The translations under genes were made by a program, and so were the position numbers. From the NCBI RefSeq assembly GCF_001029105.3, contig NZ_CP011807.3, forward strand, positions 4,216,001 to 4,280,000: a stretch of DNA of 64,000 nt, given 5' to 3'. This DNA is from Pandoraea faecigallinarum. Lineage in GTDB: Bacteria; Pseudomonadota; Gammaproteobacteria; Burkholderiales; Burkholderiaceae. The notes beneath the pieces are model-generated. The model saw only the letters and a program-made list of their open reading frames with translations. It was not told where the DNA came from and made no database searches. Within the stretch, counting starts at the first letter, position 1; every line of letters begins with the position of its first letter. This document shows, in pieces, positions 57,381-64,000 of this stretch.

Positions 57381-57632
57381 TGTTTCTGGTTCCTAGTGAT
57401 GGATGGACGACTACGTATGAGTCGTCCTCAGCGCCGGAGTGCCCTCAGCGGCATTAGCTTGGGATATATCCCAAAACAAGGTGATGTATCCCCCGAAACG
57501 GCCAATGTCGCCGACATCCGGTCGTTTCCCGCAAGACATGCGGCCCGCCATCGTGAAGCGACACGGGCGGATGAGCGTCAGGGTCGATTCGTCGCCCCCC
57601 GCTTACGCAGCGACGCGACGACGCAGCGCGAC

Positions 57633-58295
57633 TCAGGCGCCGTCGACAATGATGAGATGGACGCGATACGGGCCGTGCGCCCCCAATACCAGCGTCTGTT
57701 CGATATCGGCGGTACGCGACGGTCCCGCAATGAAATTGGTCGCACGCGACAACTGTCCACGCTCGCTGCGCATCAGGGCAAACCCGTCCTCGTGCCCCGC
57801 GACGACGCGCGACGCAGGCACGACTGCGATATGCGTCTCGGGCAGCAAGGTGGCCGACGCAAAGGTGTCCGGGCCCGATATCATCATCAGTGCCCCGGTC
57901 TCCGCAATCGCGCAGAAGCAGCCCGTGATACCGACGAGATCGTCGCCGTGCGGCTTGCGGAATTCCACCTGACACCCCGCGCCTGCCCAGTCGAGTTCGC
58001 GCAGCGTTGGCCATGCCACGGCCCGCGCGGTGAGGCCATTGGCCTGCAAATACGTTGCCGCAGCCGCCGGCACGTCGCCGATTGCCGGCACCCGGGTGAT
58101 GGTCGTCGAGAGCGCTTCGGCTTTCGCAATGAACGTGGCGATCAGGTCTGCACTCATGGCCGGACGCGGTCCTTGCGGATGCCGCGCCAGATAGTCCTCG
58201 GCCGCTGCCTGCTCGTTCGCACGTGCGACATCGGGCCGATGCTGAGCGTTGCGAATGCGGGCAAAGATGCGATTGCGGGCGTCGGAGGTGTCCAT
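57633..58295 (-). CDS. LutC/YkgG (LUD-domain) protein without lutA and lutB
   Basis: LUD-domain protein of 220 residues (start MDTSDARNRIFARIR; GITGCFCAIAETGALMMIS in the middle; GPSRTADIEQTLVLGAHGPY near the end). In many bacteria LutC works with LutA and LutB in L-lactate oxidation, but those genes are not next to it here. The ATG at 58295 is chosen because AGGA stands seven bases upstream; a start at 58343 would add 16 residues. The gene lies between pncB and the NhaD-like gene. Confidence 0.85.
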   Translation of the reverse strand: MDTSDARNRIFARIRNAQHRPDVARANEQAAAEDYLARHPQGPRPAMSADLIATFIAKAEALSTTITRVPAIGDVPAAAATYLQANGLTARAVAWPTLRELDWAGAGCQVEFRKPHGDDLVGITGCFCAIAETGALMMISGPDTFASATLLPETHIAVVPASRVVAGHEDGFALMRSERGQLSRATNFIAGPSRTADIEQTLVLGAHGPYRVHLIIVDGA

Positions 58296-58486
58296 GAGCT
58301 GTCCTGTGAAGCCAACGCGCCGGTCTGCGGCCGGCGTCGTCATGTGTCGTCTCTCGAGGCCGCCGGCGCACAGTCCGGCGGGCGATGCGCAATTATAGCG
58401 GCTGGCCCCGGGCGCGCACCGGGCGTTCGCGCACTATCGGAATCGTCCGCCCTCGCGCCCGGACACCACCGCAACGAACTTGCCCC

Positions 58487-59680
58487 TCAACCGGCTTTGG
58501 CGGGCTCGGGTGCAATGTCGAAGACCTGACGCAGGTAGGTCAGGTAGGCGTCGTCGTCGCACATGTTCTTGCCCGGCGAATCCGACAGCTTCGCGACCGG
58601 CTGTCCGTTGCAACGCACCATCTTGATGACGATCTGCAGGGGCTGGTAACCGAGGTCGTTGGTCAGGTTCGTCCCCACCCCGAAGGCCAGCTTGCAGCGA
58701 TCGCGGAAGCGCTCGAACAGTTGCAGCACTTTCGGAATATCCAGTCCGTCGGAAAAAATCATGGTCTTCGTATGCGCATCGACACGGTTTTGCGCGTAAT
58801 GCTCCAGCAGACGCTCGCCCCAGGCGAACGGATCGCCGGAATCGTGGCGCGCCCCGTCGAACAGCTTGCAGAAGTACATGTCGAAGTCGCGCAGGAAGGC
58901 GGACATGCCGTAGACGTCGGAAAGCGCGATGCCGAGGTCGCCGCGATACTCCTTCGCCCACGTCTCGAAACCGAAGATCTGGGAATCGCGCAGACGCGGA
59001 CCCAGCGCCTGACACGCCTGAAGATACTCGTGCGCCATCGTGCCGAGCGGGGTCAGGCCGAGCTTCGCCGCGTAGTACACGTTGCTCGTGCCCGCGAACT
59101 GCTCGCCGAGTTCGTCACGCAAGGTGTGAATGACTTCCTCGTGCCACTCCTTCGAGAAGCGGCGGCGCGTACCGTAATCCGCGATTTTGCAATCGCGGTA
59201 ATCGACACGCTCGGCCAGCATGCAGATCTTGTCCTTGAGACGCTGACGGCCTTCCTCGTATGCGGGTGTGAGTTGCGTATTGCGGAAATACACTTCGTTC
59301 ACAATGGCGAGCACGGGGATCTCGAACAGAATCGTGTGAAGCCACGGCCCGCGAATCGTAATGTCGATCTCGCCGTTGCCTTTGGGCGAAGGCTGCACGG
59401 TGATGTACTTCTCGTTCAGATGGAACAGGTCGAGAAAGTCGATGAAATCGCTCTTGATAAAGCGCATCGCGCCGAGGTAGTGCAGTTCCGACTCGGTGAA
59501 TCGCAGCCCGCACAGCAGACGGATTTCGTCGCGGATCTCGTCGACGTAAGGCGTGAGGTCGACGCCTTCGGTCCGGCATTTGAAGCGGTATTCGACCTGT
59601 GCGGCGGGGAAATGATGCAGGACGACCTGCATCATCGTGAACTTGTAGAGATCGGTATCGAGCAGCGACGTGATGATCAT
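58487..59680 (-). CDS. pncB: Nicotinate phosphoribosyltransferase
   Basis: Converts nicotinate to nicotinate mononucleotide in NAD salvage, with ATP hydrolysis (397 residues). The start [20 protein letters not shown] and the segments VEYRFKCR and [16 protein letters not shown] are diagnostic; the last contains the phosphoribosyl-binding Asp and Gly. The ATG at 59680 fits the family start. GGAG is seen ten bases upstream. It stands alone as the first gene of the pncB-lutC pair. Confidence 0.95.
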   Translation of the reverse strand: MIITSLLDTDLYKFTMMQVVLHHFPAAQVEYRFKCRTEGVDLTPYVDEIRDEIRLLCGLRFTESELHYLGAMRFIKSDFIDFLDLFHLNEKYITVQPSPKGNGEIDITIRGPWLHTILFEIPVLAIVNEVYFRNTQLTPAYEEGRQRLKDKICMLAERVDYRDCKIADYGTRRRFSKEWHEEVIHTLRDELGEQFAGTSNVYYAAKLGLTPLGTMAHEYLQACQALGPRLRDSQIFGFETWAKEYRGDLGIALSDVYGMSAFLRDFDMYFCKLFDGARHDSGDPFAWGERLLEHYAQNRVDAHTKTMIFSDGLDIPKVLQLFERFRDRCKLAFGVGTNLTNDLGYQPLQIVIKMVRCNGQPVAKLSDSPGKNMCDDDAYLTYLRQVFDIAPEPAKAG

Positions 59681-60083
59681 GACGACAGGCTCCGCGAGGA
59701 GCACTCACGAGAAGGCATCGAACGCGGCGGCACGTGCATTCGCACTTTTGCCGGACAGCGCACAGGAACATCGAACATCGTACCGCAAAGCGGTGTCAGT
59801 CATGACATGACGGGCGAATTGGCGCCCCCCTATTCCGCGCTGTTCCGCCCTCTTTTACCCTATTCCTTTCCCGGTTCGCGACTCGGCTCACGACTCGGCC
59901 CGCACCGCGGTCCGCATCTCGGTTCGCGGCACGGGGCCAGCCCCGCCGATGCGGCGCGTCGCCCCCTCCCCACACCGCTCGCAACGCCGTTCGGCTCTCG
60001 CACCTGCGGCGGCGGGCTGCGTTACAATACGCGTTTTAACGGCCGCTCGAAGCCGTTTCGCGCCCTACTCTGGAGTTGTTGGC
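59681..60083. other. Gene-free region between pncB and fdxA
   Basis: 403 bases with no convincing gene. It has a short GC-rich direct repeat of CGACTCGGC-like units at about 59877-59900. TTACAAT at about 60022-60028 could be a -10 box for fdxA, without a good -35. Confidence 0.5.
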
Positions 60084-60407
60084 ATGACGCACGTTGTCAC
60101 TGAAAGCTGCATCAAATGTAAATTCACCGACTGTGTGGACGTTTGCCCCGTGGACTGCTTCCGCGAAGGCCCGAACTTCCTGTCCATCGATCCGGACGAG
60201 TGCATCGATTGCGCCGTGTGCGTGGCCGAATGCCCGGTGAATGCCATTTATGCCGAAGAGGACGTGCCGGGCGACCAGCAGGAATTCATCGCATTGAACG
60301 CCGAACTCTCGCTGAACTGGCCGAGCATTACCAAGACGAAGCCGCAGTTGCCGGATGCCGACGACTGGAAGGACGTCAAGGAAAAGCTCCATCTGCTCGA
60401 GCGCTGA
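60084..60407 (+). CDS. fdxA: 7Fe ferredoxin FdxA
   Basis: Electron carrier with one [3Fe-4S] and one [4Fe-4S] cluster (107 residues). The cysteine pattern matches Azotobacter FdI-type proteins: by that model Cys9, Cys17 and Cys50 bind the 3Fe cluster, and Cys21, Cys40, Cys43 and Cys46 the 4Fe cluster. Cys12 and Cys25 are extra. ATG at 60084 follows GGAG. Many in-frame residues upstream are not conserved. Two tRNA-Asn genes follow. Confidence 0.96.
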   Translation: MTHVVTESCIKCKFTDCVDVCPVDCFREGPNFLSIDPDECIDCAVCVAECPVNAIYAEEDVPGDQQEFIALNAELSLNWPSITKTKPQLPDADDWKDVKEKLHLLER

Positions 60408-60468
60408 ACCGCGAGCGCGACGCTGGCGGCTTTGCCACTGCGAACGCAGAAAAAATGCGTTCCGAGTG

Positions 60469-60498
60469 TTGACAGTGTGTAAAAGCCGCCTCTATAAT
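60469..60498 (+). promoter_or_regulatory. Sigma-70 promoter of the tRNA-Asn genes
   Basis: A perfect TTGACA (60469-60474) and a perfect TATAAT (60493-60498) are separated by 18 bases, 15 bases before the first tRNA-Asn. It is one of the strongest promoters visible in this window. Confidence 0.9.
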
Positions 60499-60513
60499 CG
60501 CTTTCTCTTTTGA

Positions 60514-60589
60514 TCCCCGATAGCTCAGTCGGTAGAGCGCCGGACTGTTAATCCGTAGGTCCCTGGTTCGAGCCCAGGTCGGGGAGCCA
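60514..60589 (+). tRNA. tRNA-Asn (GTT), copy 1
   Basis: 76 bases with encoded CCA. The acceptor stem is TCCCCGA/TCGGGGA, and the anticodon GTT stands in CTGTTAA. It lies just after the strong promoter. Confidence 0.96.
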
Positions 60590-60605
60590 AGAATACCGAA
60601 GCGAT

Positions 60606-60634
60606 GGCCTCGCTCACGCGAGGCCTTTGTTTTA
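60606..60634 (+). terminator. Hairpin with U-tract between the two tRNA-Asn genes
   Basis: GGCCTCGC and GCGAGGCC pair around TCAC, followed by TTTGTTTT. If it terminates, the second tRNA-Asn needs its own promoter or read-through; I see no clear promoter between them. Confidence 0.65.
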
Positions 60635-60675
60635 GTCGATGCGTCGTGTCAGCGGCGCACGACTGCCAAGTTTGA

Positions 60676-60751
60676 TCCTCGATAGCTCAGTCGGTAGAGC
60701 GCCGGACTGTTAATCCGTAGGTCCCTGGTTCGAGCCCAGGTCGAGGAGCCA
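60676..60751 (+). tRNA. tRNA-Asn (GTT), copy 2
   Basis: 76 bases with encoded CCA. It differs from copy 1 only by a compensated pair in the acceptor stem: TCCTCGA/TCGAGGA instead of TCCCCGA/TCGGGGA. Both are therefore likely functional. Confidence 0.96.
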
Positions 60752-60761
60752 AAAACACAAG

Positions 60762-60787
60762 AAAGCCCGTCTTAGACGGGCTTTTTT
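60762..60787 (+). terminator. Rho-independent terminator after the tRNA-Asn genes
   Basis: AAAGCCCGTC and GACGGGCTTT pair around TTA, followed by TTT. The stem is ten pairs and has a good U-tract. Confidence 0.9.
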
Positions 60788-60826
60788 GTTTTCGTCTCCC
60801 GCGGCCACGCATACGCGTGCCCCAAC

Positions 60827-60854
60827 GAAAACGGGGTGCCTTCCCGGCACCCCG
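60827..60854 (-). terminator. Rho-independent terminator after the OxlT-like gene
   Basis: On the minus strand CGGGGTGCC and GGCACCCCG pair around GGGAA and are followed by TTTTCGTT. It lies 51 bases after the stop codon of the transporter. Confidence 0.8.
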
Positions 60855-60904
60855 CACTCTCACTTCAAATACCGCCGAAATCCTTTACCGCGAACTGCCC
60901 TCGC

Positions 60905-62230
60905 TTACTCGCTGGCAGGCGCACCGATGACGACCGACGGGCTCGCCGACGTCTTCGCGCTATTGCTGTTTTCGGACTCGATCCAGCGACGGCGCATCGG
61001 GGCGAGCACGAACTTCGCGCCAACGGCCGCCACGATGCTGATGCTCGCAGCTGCGATGAACACACGGTCCCAATGACCGCCGATCGCCAGCACCGAAGCC
61101 AGCGGCACCAGCAATGCAGCCGTGCCCTTGGCGGTGTAAAGCGTACCCGCGTTGGACGCCGCGTTCTTGCTACCGAACGTGTCCGCACACAGCGCCGGGA
61201 AGATCGAGAAGATTTCGCCCCAGCACAGGAAGGTCATCGCGGCGAAGAACACGAACATGTACGGGTTCTGACCGAAGTGCATCAGGCCGAGCATCGCCAC
61301 CCCTTCCCCCAGGAAGATGATGAACATGGCGCTCTCCCGCCCGATCTTGTCCGAGACGAAACCGCACAGCGGGCGCGTAAAGCCGTTGCACAGGTTGTCG
61401 ATCGACAGCGTCATCGTCAGCAGCGGCAGCGTGGCGCCGAACAGCGTCATGGGCATCGAGGCAATGCCGTAGTCCTTCGCGATCGGACCGATCTGTGCCG
61501 TTGCCATGAGACCGCCAGCGGCCACCGCAACGAAGCAGATGTAGATCACCCAGAACACGGGCGTGCGAATCATCTGGCCCGACGTATAGTCCTGCTTGGT
61601 CGCCAGGTTGCGACGCGACACCGTCGCCCCCTTCGGGGCACGCGGCTTGACCAGCAGCAGCGCGAGCAGAAAGATCGCCACGCCCTGCACGATGCCGAAG
61701 TTGAAGAACGCGGCTTCGTAACCCGACGAGCGGATCATGTTCGCAATCGGAATTACCGTGATGGCCGCACCGGCACCGAAGCCCGCAGCCGTCAGACCGG
61801 CGGCCAGACCGCGCTTGTCCGGAAACCACTTCAGTGCGTTACCTACGCAGGTGCCGTACACGCAGCCGGCACCGATCCCCGCGATGACCGCCGCCGCGTA
61901 CAGCACGCTCAGCGATTCGGCATAGGAGTACATGATCCACGACAGGCCCACGCAAACTGCGCCGCCCGCGACCACGGGGCGCGGCCCGAAGCGATCCACC
62001 AGCCAGCCCTCGATCGGGACCAGCCACGTTTCCACGACGATGAAGATCGAGAATGCCACCTGAATGGCGGCAACACCCCAATGGTGTTTGGCCTCCATCG
62101 GTTCGACGAACAACGTCCACGAATACTGCAAATTGGCCACCAGGCCCATACAGATGATGCCGATCACCAGTTGTGACCAGCGCCCTCCCAGAAAAGAGGT
62201 CTTCTCCTCCGGTTGCGCAGCTGCTTGCAT
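60905..62230 (-). CDS. Oxalate/formate antiporter-like MFS transporter
   Basis: Polytopic transporter of 441 residues with 12 predicted helices, of the OxlT branch of the major facilitator family. Landmarks are WTLFVEPMEAKHHWG in helix 1-2, WLVDRFGPRPVV in loop 2-3, and NAGTLYTAKGTAALLVPLA near helix 11; the lysine there lies where OxlT has its essential substrate-binding lysine. The ATG at 62230 has AGGAGG seven bases upstream. Oxalate:formate exchange is the most likely role, but monocarboxylate carriers have the same fold. Oxalate-CoA genes are not in this window. Confidence 0.82.
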   Translation of the reverse strand: MQAAAQPEEKTSFLGGRWSQLVIGIICMGLVANLQYSWTLFVEPMEAKHHWGVAAIQVAFSIFIVVETWLVPIEGWLVDRFGPRPVVAGGAVCVGLSWIMYSYAESLSVLYAAAVIAGIGAGCVYGTCVGNALKWFPDKRGLAAGLTAAGFGAGAAITVIPIANMIRSSGYEAAFFNFGIVQGVAIFLLALLLVKPRAPKGATVSRRNLATKQDYTSGQMIRTPVFWVIYICFVAVAAGGLMATAQIGPIAKDYGIASMPMTLFGATLPLLTMTLSIDNLCNGFTRPLCGFVSDKIGRESAMFIIFLGEGVAMLGLMHFGQNPYMFVFFAAMTFLCWGEIFSIFPALCADTFGSKNAASNAGTLYTAKGTAALLVPLASVLAIGGHWDRVFIAAASISIVAAVGAKFVLAPMRRRWIESENSNSAKTSASPSVVIGAPASE

Positions 62231-63244
62231 GACTTGCCTCCTGTTCCTGTCAGACGATTGACGACGGCCCGCGATTCGTTGTGCGGTGCCCGCCGTCATC
62301 GCGTGCGCCGCGCGCCCCAAGGGGGACTCGCGCAGACGGCACGCCTCCTGGCGTTGCGTGCGGCTCATGCGTGGCCGCTTGATCGCGGAGCACTGCCTGG
62401 CGGCAGGCTCGCAGGGCTTATGCCCCGGCTGACTGACTCTCGGAAGTGTCAAAGGACACTCCCGGCCCCCGCTTCGGCGCGGCGACGCAGACTTTTCAGG
62501 GTCCGCGCCGGCAAGTTGCCGGCTGCCGAAGGGTGACTGGTTATACAAATTCGAGTGAGGACCGGCCTGCGCTGTCGGCGTATCACGATGGACCGCACGG
62601 ATCGCATCGCAAGCCTGGTCCCATCACTCAGGCGGGCGCGCCTCGCGGACGCGTGATCGCCAGATCGCCTGCCCACGGTTGGCGGCAGGGAGATGAGGAA
62701 CGCCCCAGCGCACGAACGACCTCCGTGGACACTGACGGCGGATAGGACAGGGCAGCCGGTGCGCGACAAACGTCGCACGAAGACTGCCCGAAAGAAAATG
62801 CGTGCTTACCCAACTGATGTCTCCGATGAAATGCCATGCCGGTCCGGCCCACCCATCCGTTCCCGGCAATTTCACGGAAACTTCGGGGCCGTCTCGACAC
62901 TTGAATTTGATATACAAGATTCAATATATCGAATTAAGTATTTTTTATGGTTCCAAAATTAGACGATGGCCGAACCACTGTCAACCCGATTGCGCCCGCA
63001 TACGGGCCGGTAATGACCGGCCTCCGTCAGCCGCCGGCGCCTCGCTGGTAAGCGCTCGGTAACCGGCAAACCACGGTAAACCGCGCCGTTGCCGGGTATG
63101 GCGGCATGCGCAGACAGGCATGCCGCCCCCGGGCGACGCATGTCGCCGGAGGCAGAGGTCAGGGAAAACGATGAGAGTTTGACGGGTCCGGCCAATCGTT
63201 CGGCCAAGGCTTCGTTGGGAAACGAAGCCCCTCCGGCATCGGAG
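62231..63244. other. One-kilobase region without a convincing gene
   Basis: 1014 bases between the OxlT-like gene and the FadR-type regulator. In-frame stretches here have no recognisable domain and no good start. It holds an A/T-rich segment at about 62895-62960 with an inverted repeat, a perfect ten-pair GC hairpin at 63100-63127 (GGCGGCATGC/GCATGCCGCC), a nine-pair hairpin at 63208-63229 (GGCTTCGTT/AACGAAGCC) that may end the regulator transcript, and GTGTC/GACAC near 62447. The upstream promoter of the transporter must be within. Confidence 0.55.
62904..62935. promoter_or_regulatory. A/T-rich inverted repeat, candidate operator or promoter element
   Basis: AATTTGATATA and TATATCGAATT match at 10 of 11 positions around CAAGATTCAA. 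It is A/T-rich in a GC-rich genome, and lies 674 bases upstream of the transporter start and 310 bases after the regulator stop. FadR-type proteins and others bind such sites; the target is unknown. Confidence 0.45.
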
Positions 63245-64000
63245 TCAGACAGTCTTTTGGGGACTTTCGGCGCGCGGATCGACCGGGTCGCCGGAATTGT
63301 TGCGGATGAAGGCCAGATGCTCGCGCAGCGACCGTTGCGCGCTGGCGGTGTCGTGCGACGCCACGGCATTGAAAATGCGGCGATGCTGATCGACCAGTTC
63401 CGCCAGATCGGCGCCATGGCCGACGATCGCTCGGTAGTTATCGACGACCGAGCCGCGCAGCAGCTCGAAGATCGCATGCATGAGATGCACGAGCACCAGA
63501 TTGTGCGTGGCCTCGGCCAGGGCCAGATGAAAGTGCGCATCCAGTTCGGGCACACGGGTGAGCAACGACTGCCCGCGCGCGTCGCCCTCGCCGTCCAGCC
63601 CGTCACGCCCTGCCGCATAGGCCGCTTCCAACGCTTCGAGCGCCTGTCCCAGACGTGCAATGTCCTCGGGCGTGGCGCGCTGCGCGGCCAGTTCCACGGC
63701 CTTCGCTTCGAGCACTTCGCGCATTTCCAGCACGTCGTCGACGGTCTTGCTGTGACGCGACATCAATTGAGACAACGGCTCGGCAAGCAGCGGCTGACTC
63801 GCGTTGGCGACAAGATAGCCACCACCGGCGCGCCCGACGATCAGGCCGCGCGACTCCAGTCGCAACAGCGCCTCACGCAGCGACGGACGCGACACCCCCA
63901 TCTGCTGCGCCAGATCGCGCTCCGACGGCAGCGCCGAGCCGGGCGCCAGCCGGCCTTCGACGACCATCGTTTCCAGTTGCTCGTAGACCATGTCGGACAG
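63245..64000 (-). CDS. GntR/FadR-family regulator, cut by the right edge
   Basis: Transcription regulator with an N-terminal winged helix (VYEQLETMVVEGRL, LPSERDLAQQMGVSRPSLRE, then GGGYLVAN) and an FCD ligand-binding domain with metal-binding residues in DAHFHLALAEATHN, VDQHRRIFNAV and LREHLAF. The reading frame stays open to the edge (codons for Leu-Ser-Asp before the first visible Met), and family proteins have more residues before VYEQL, so I treat it as partial. It resembles PdhR/LldR/GlcC-type regulators of carboxylate use. It is the likely controller of the OxlT-like gene, but this is only by neighbourhood. Confidence 0.85.
   Translation of the reverse strand: MSDMVYEQLETMVVEGRLAPGSALPSERDLAQQMGVSRPSLREALLRLESRGLIVGRAGGGYLVANASQPLLAEPLSQLMSRHSKTVDDVLEMREVLEAKAVELAAQRATPEDIARLGQALEALEAAYAAGRDGLDGEGDARGQSLLTRVPELDAHFHLALAEATHNLVLVHLMHAIFELLRGSVVDNYRAIVGHGADLAELVDQHRRIFNAVASHDTASAQRSLREHLAFIRNNSGDPVDPRAESPQKTV

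Noticed and set aside
55815..58529. A 904-codon plus-strand open frame across the hydroxyacid dehydrogenase, antiporter and LutC genes
   Set aside because: It spans three well-supported genes on the other strand and its translation is Arg/His/Gln-rich without a domain.
59796..59984. A 62-codon minus-strand frame upstream of pncB
   Set aside because: It overlaps only GC-rich repeats of CGACTCGGC and has no start signals or family.
60514..60751. tRNA-Asn pair as an integration site for a mobile element
   Set aside because: No integrase, no direct repeat of the tRNA 3' end and no foreign-looking genes beside it.
62693..63062. Short open frames in the 1-kb gap after the FadR-type regulator
   Set aside because: No ribosome site, no recognised domain and no codon pattern like the neighbouring genes.

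Overview
This is a gene-dense, high-GC chromosomal window from a beta-proteobacterium. The minus-strand order yceD-rpmF-plsX-fabHDG-acpP-fabF-rpoE-rseA-rseB-mucD-lepA-lepB-rnc-era-recO-pdxJ-acpS-nagZ, the EarP/EF-P pair, and rluC divergent from rne point to Burkholderiaceae. An oxalate/formate-type antiporter and overall protein character make Pandoraea my best guess, but the genus is an inference. I see no insertion sequence, integrase, prophage or CRISPR array.

Layout. (1) 1-11700: an accessory carbon-uptake region. It holds the end of a 2,5-dioxovalerate dehydrogenase, an ECF sigma/anti-sigma pair behind a Yx(FWY)xxD-type periplasmic protein, a four-gene PotABCD-like ABC transporter divergent from a glucarate-dehydratase-type enolase, a porin and a FadR-type regulator. 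Two copies of the operator-like palindrome GTCAT-N3-ATGAC lie in the divergent promoter region. (2) 11800-18950: tRNA-Cys, two tRNA-Gly, pgsA, a Kch-type potassium channel on the opposite strand between pgsA and uvrC, then earP and efp. (3) 18977-38807: one long minus-strand housekeeping block for fatty-acid and phospholipid synthesis, the sigma-E envelope-stress operon, protein export, RNA processing, DNA repair, vitamin B6 and peptidoglycan recycling. (4) 38994-43633: maf plus a tetrapyrrole-methylase-fold methyltransferase, facing sppA-Rieske-HAD-rluC. (5) 43634-53350: rne with a structured leader, then molybdenum-cofactor genes moaA, mobA and moeA with an unknown exported protein among them, a small membrane protein and a GNAT acetyltransferase. 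(6) 53347-60900: rmuC, a 2-hydroxyacid dehydrogenase, a NhaD-like antiporter, a lone LutC, pncB, the ferredoxin fdxA and two tRNA-Asn genes. (7) 60900-64000: an OxlT-like antiporter, about 1 kb with no convincing gene, and a FadR-type regulator cut by the window edge.

Working together: the sugar-acid dehydratase and the dehydrogenase at the left edge fit the glucarate to 2-oxoglutarate route. The porin and ABC transporter could feed it and the FadR-type protein could control it. RpoE, RseA, RseB and MucD form the envelope-stress circuit, beside fatty-acid synthesis. EarP modifies EF-P at the Arg32 that is visible here.

Most of the window is ordinary core genome. The points worth a second look are the aldarate-type uptake locus and its repeated operator, a His-rich in-frame 12-bp minisatellite in mobA, two independent six-unit octamer arrays just after stop codons, a candidate membrane-binding helix in RNase E at the same residues as in E. 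coli, and long low-complexity extensions or insertions in RecO, UvrC and RNase III. I did not find a clearly new multi-gene system.
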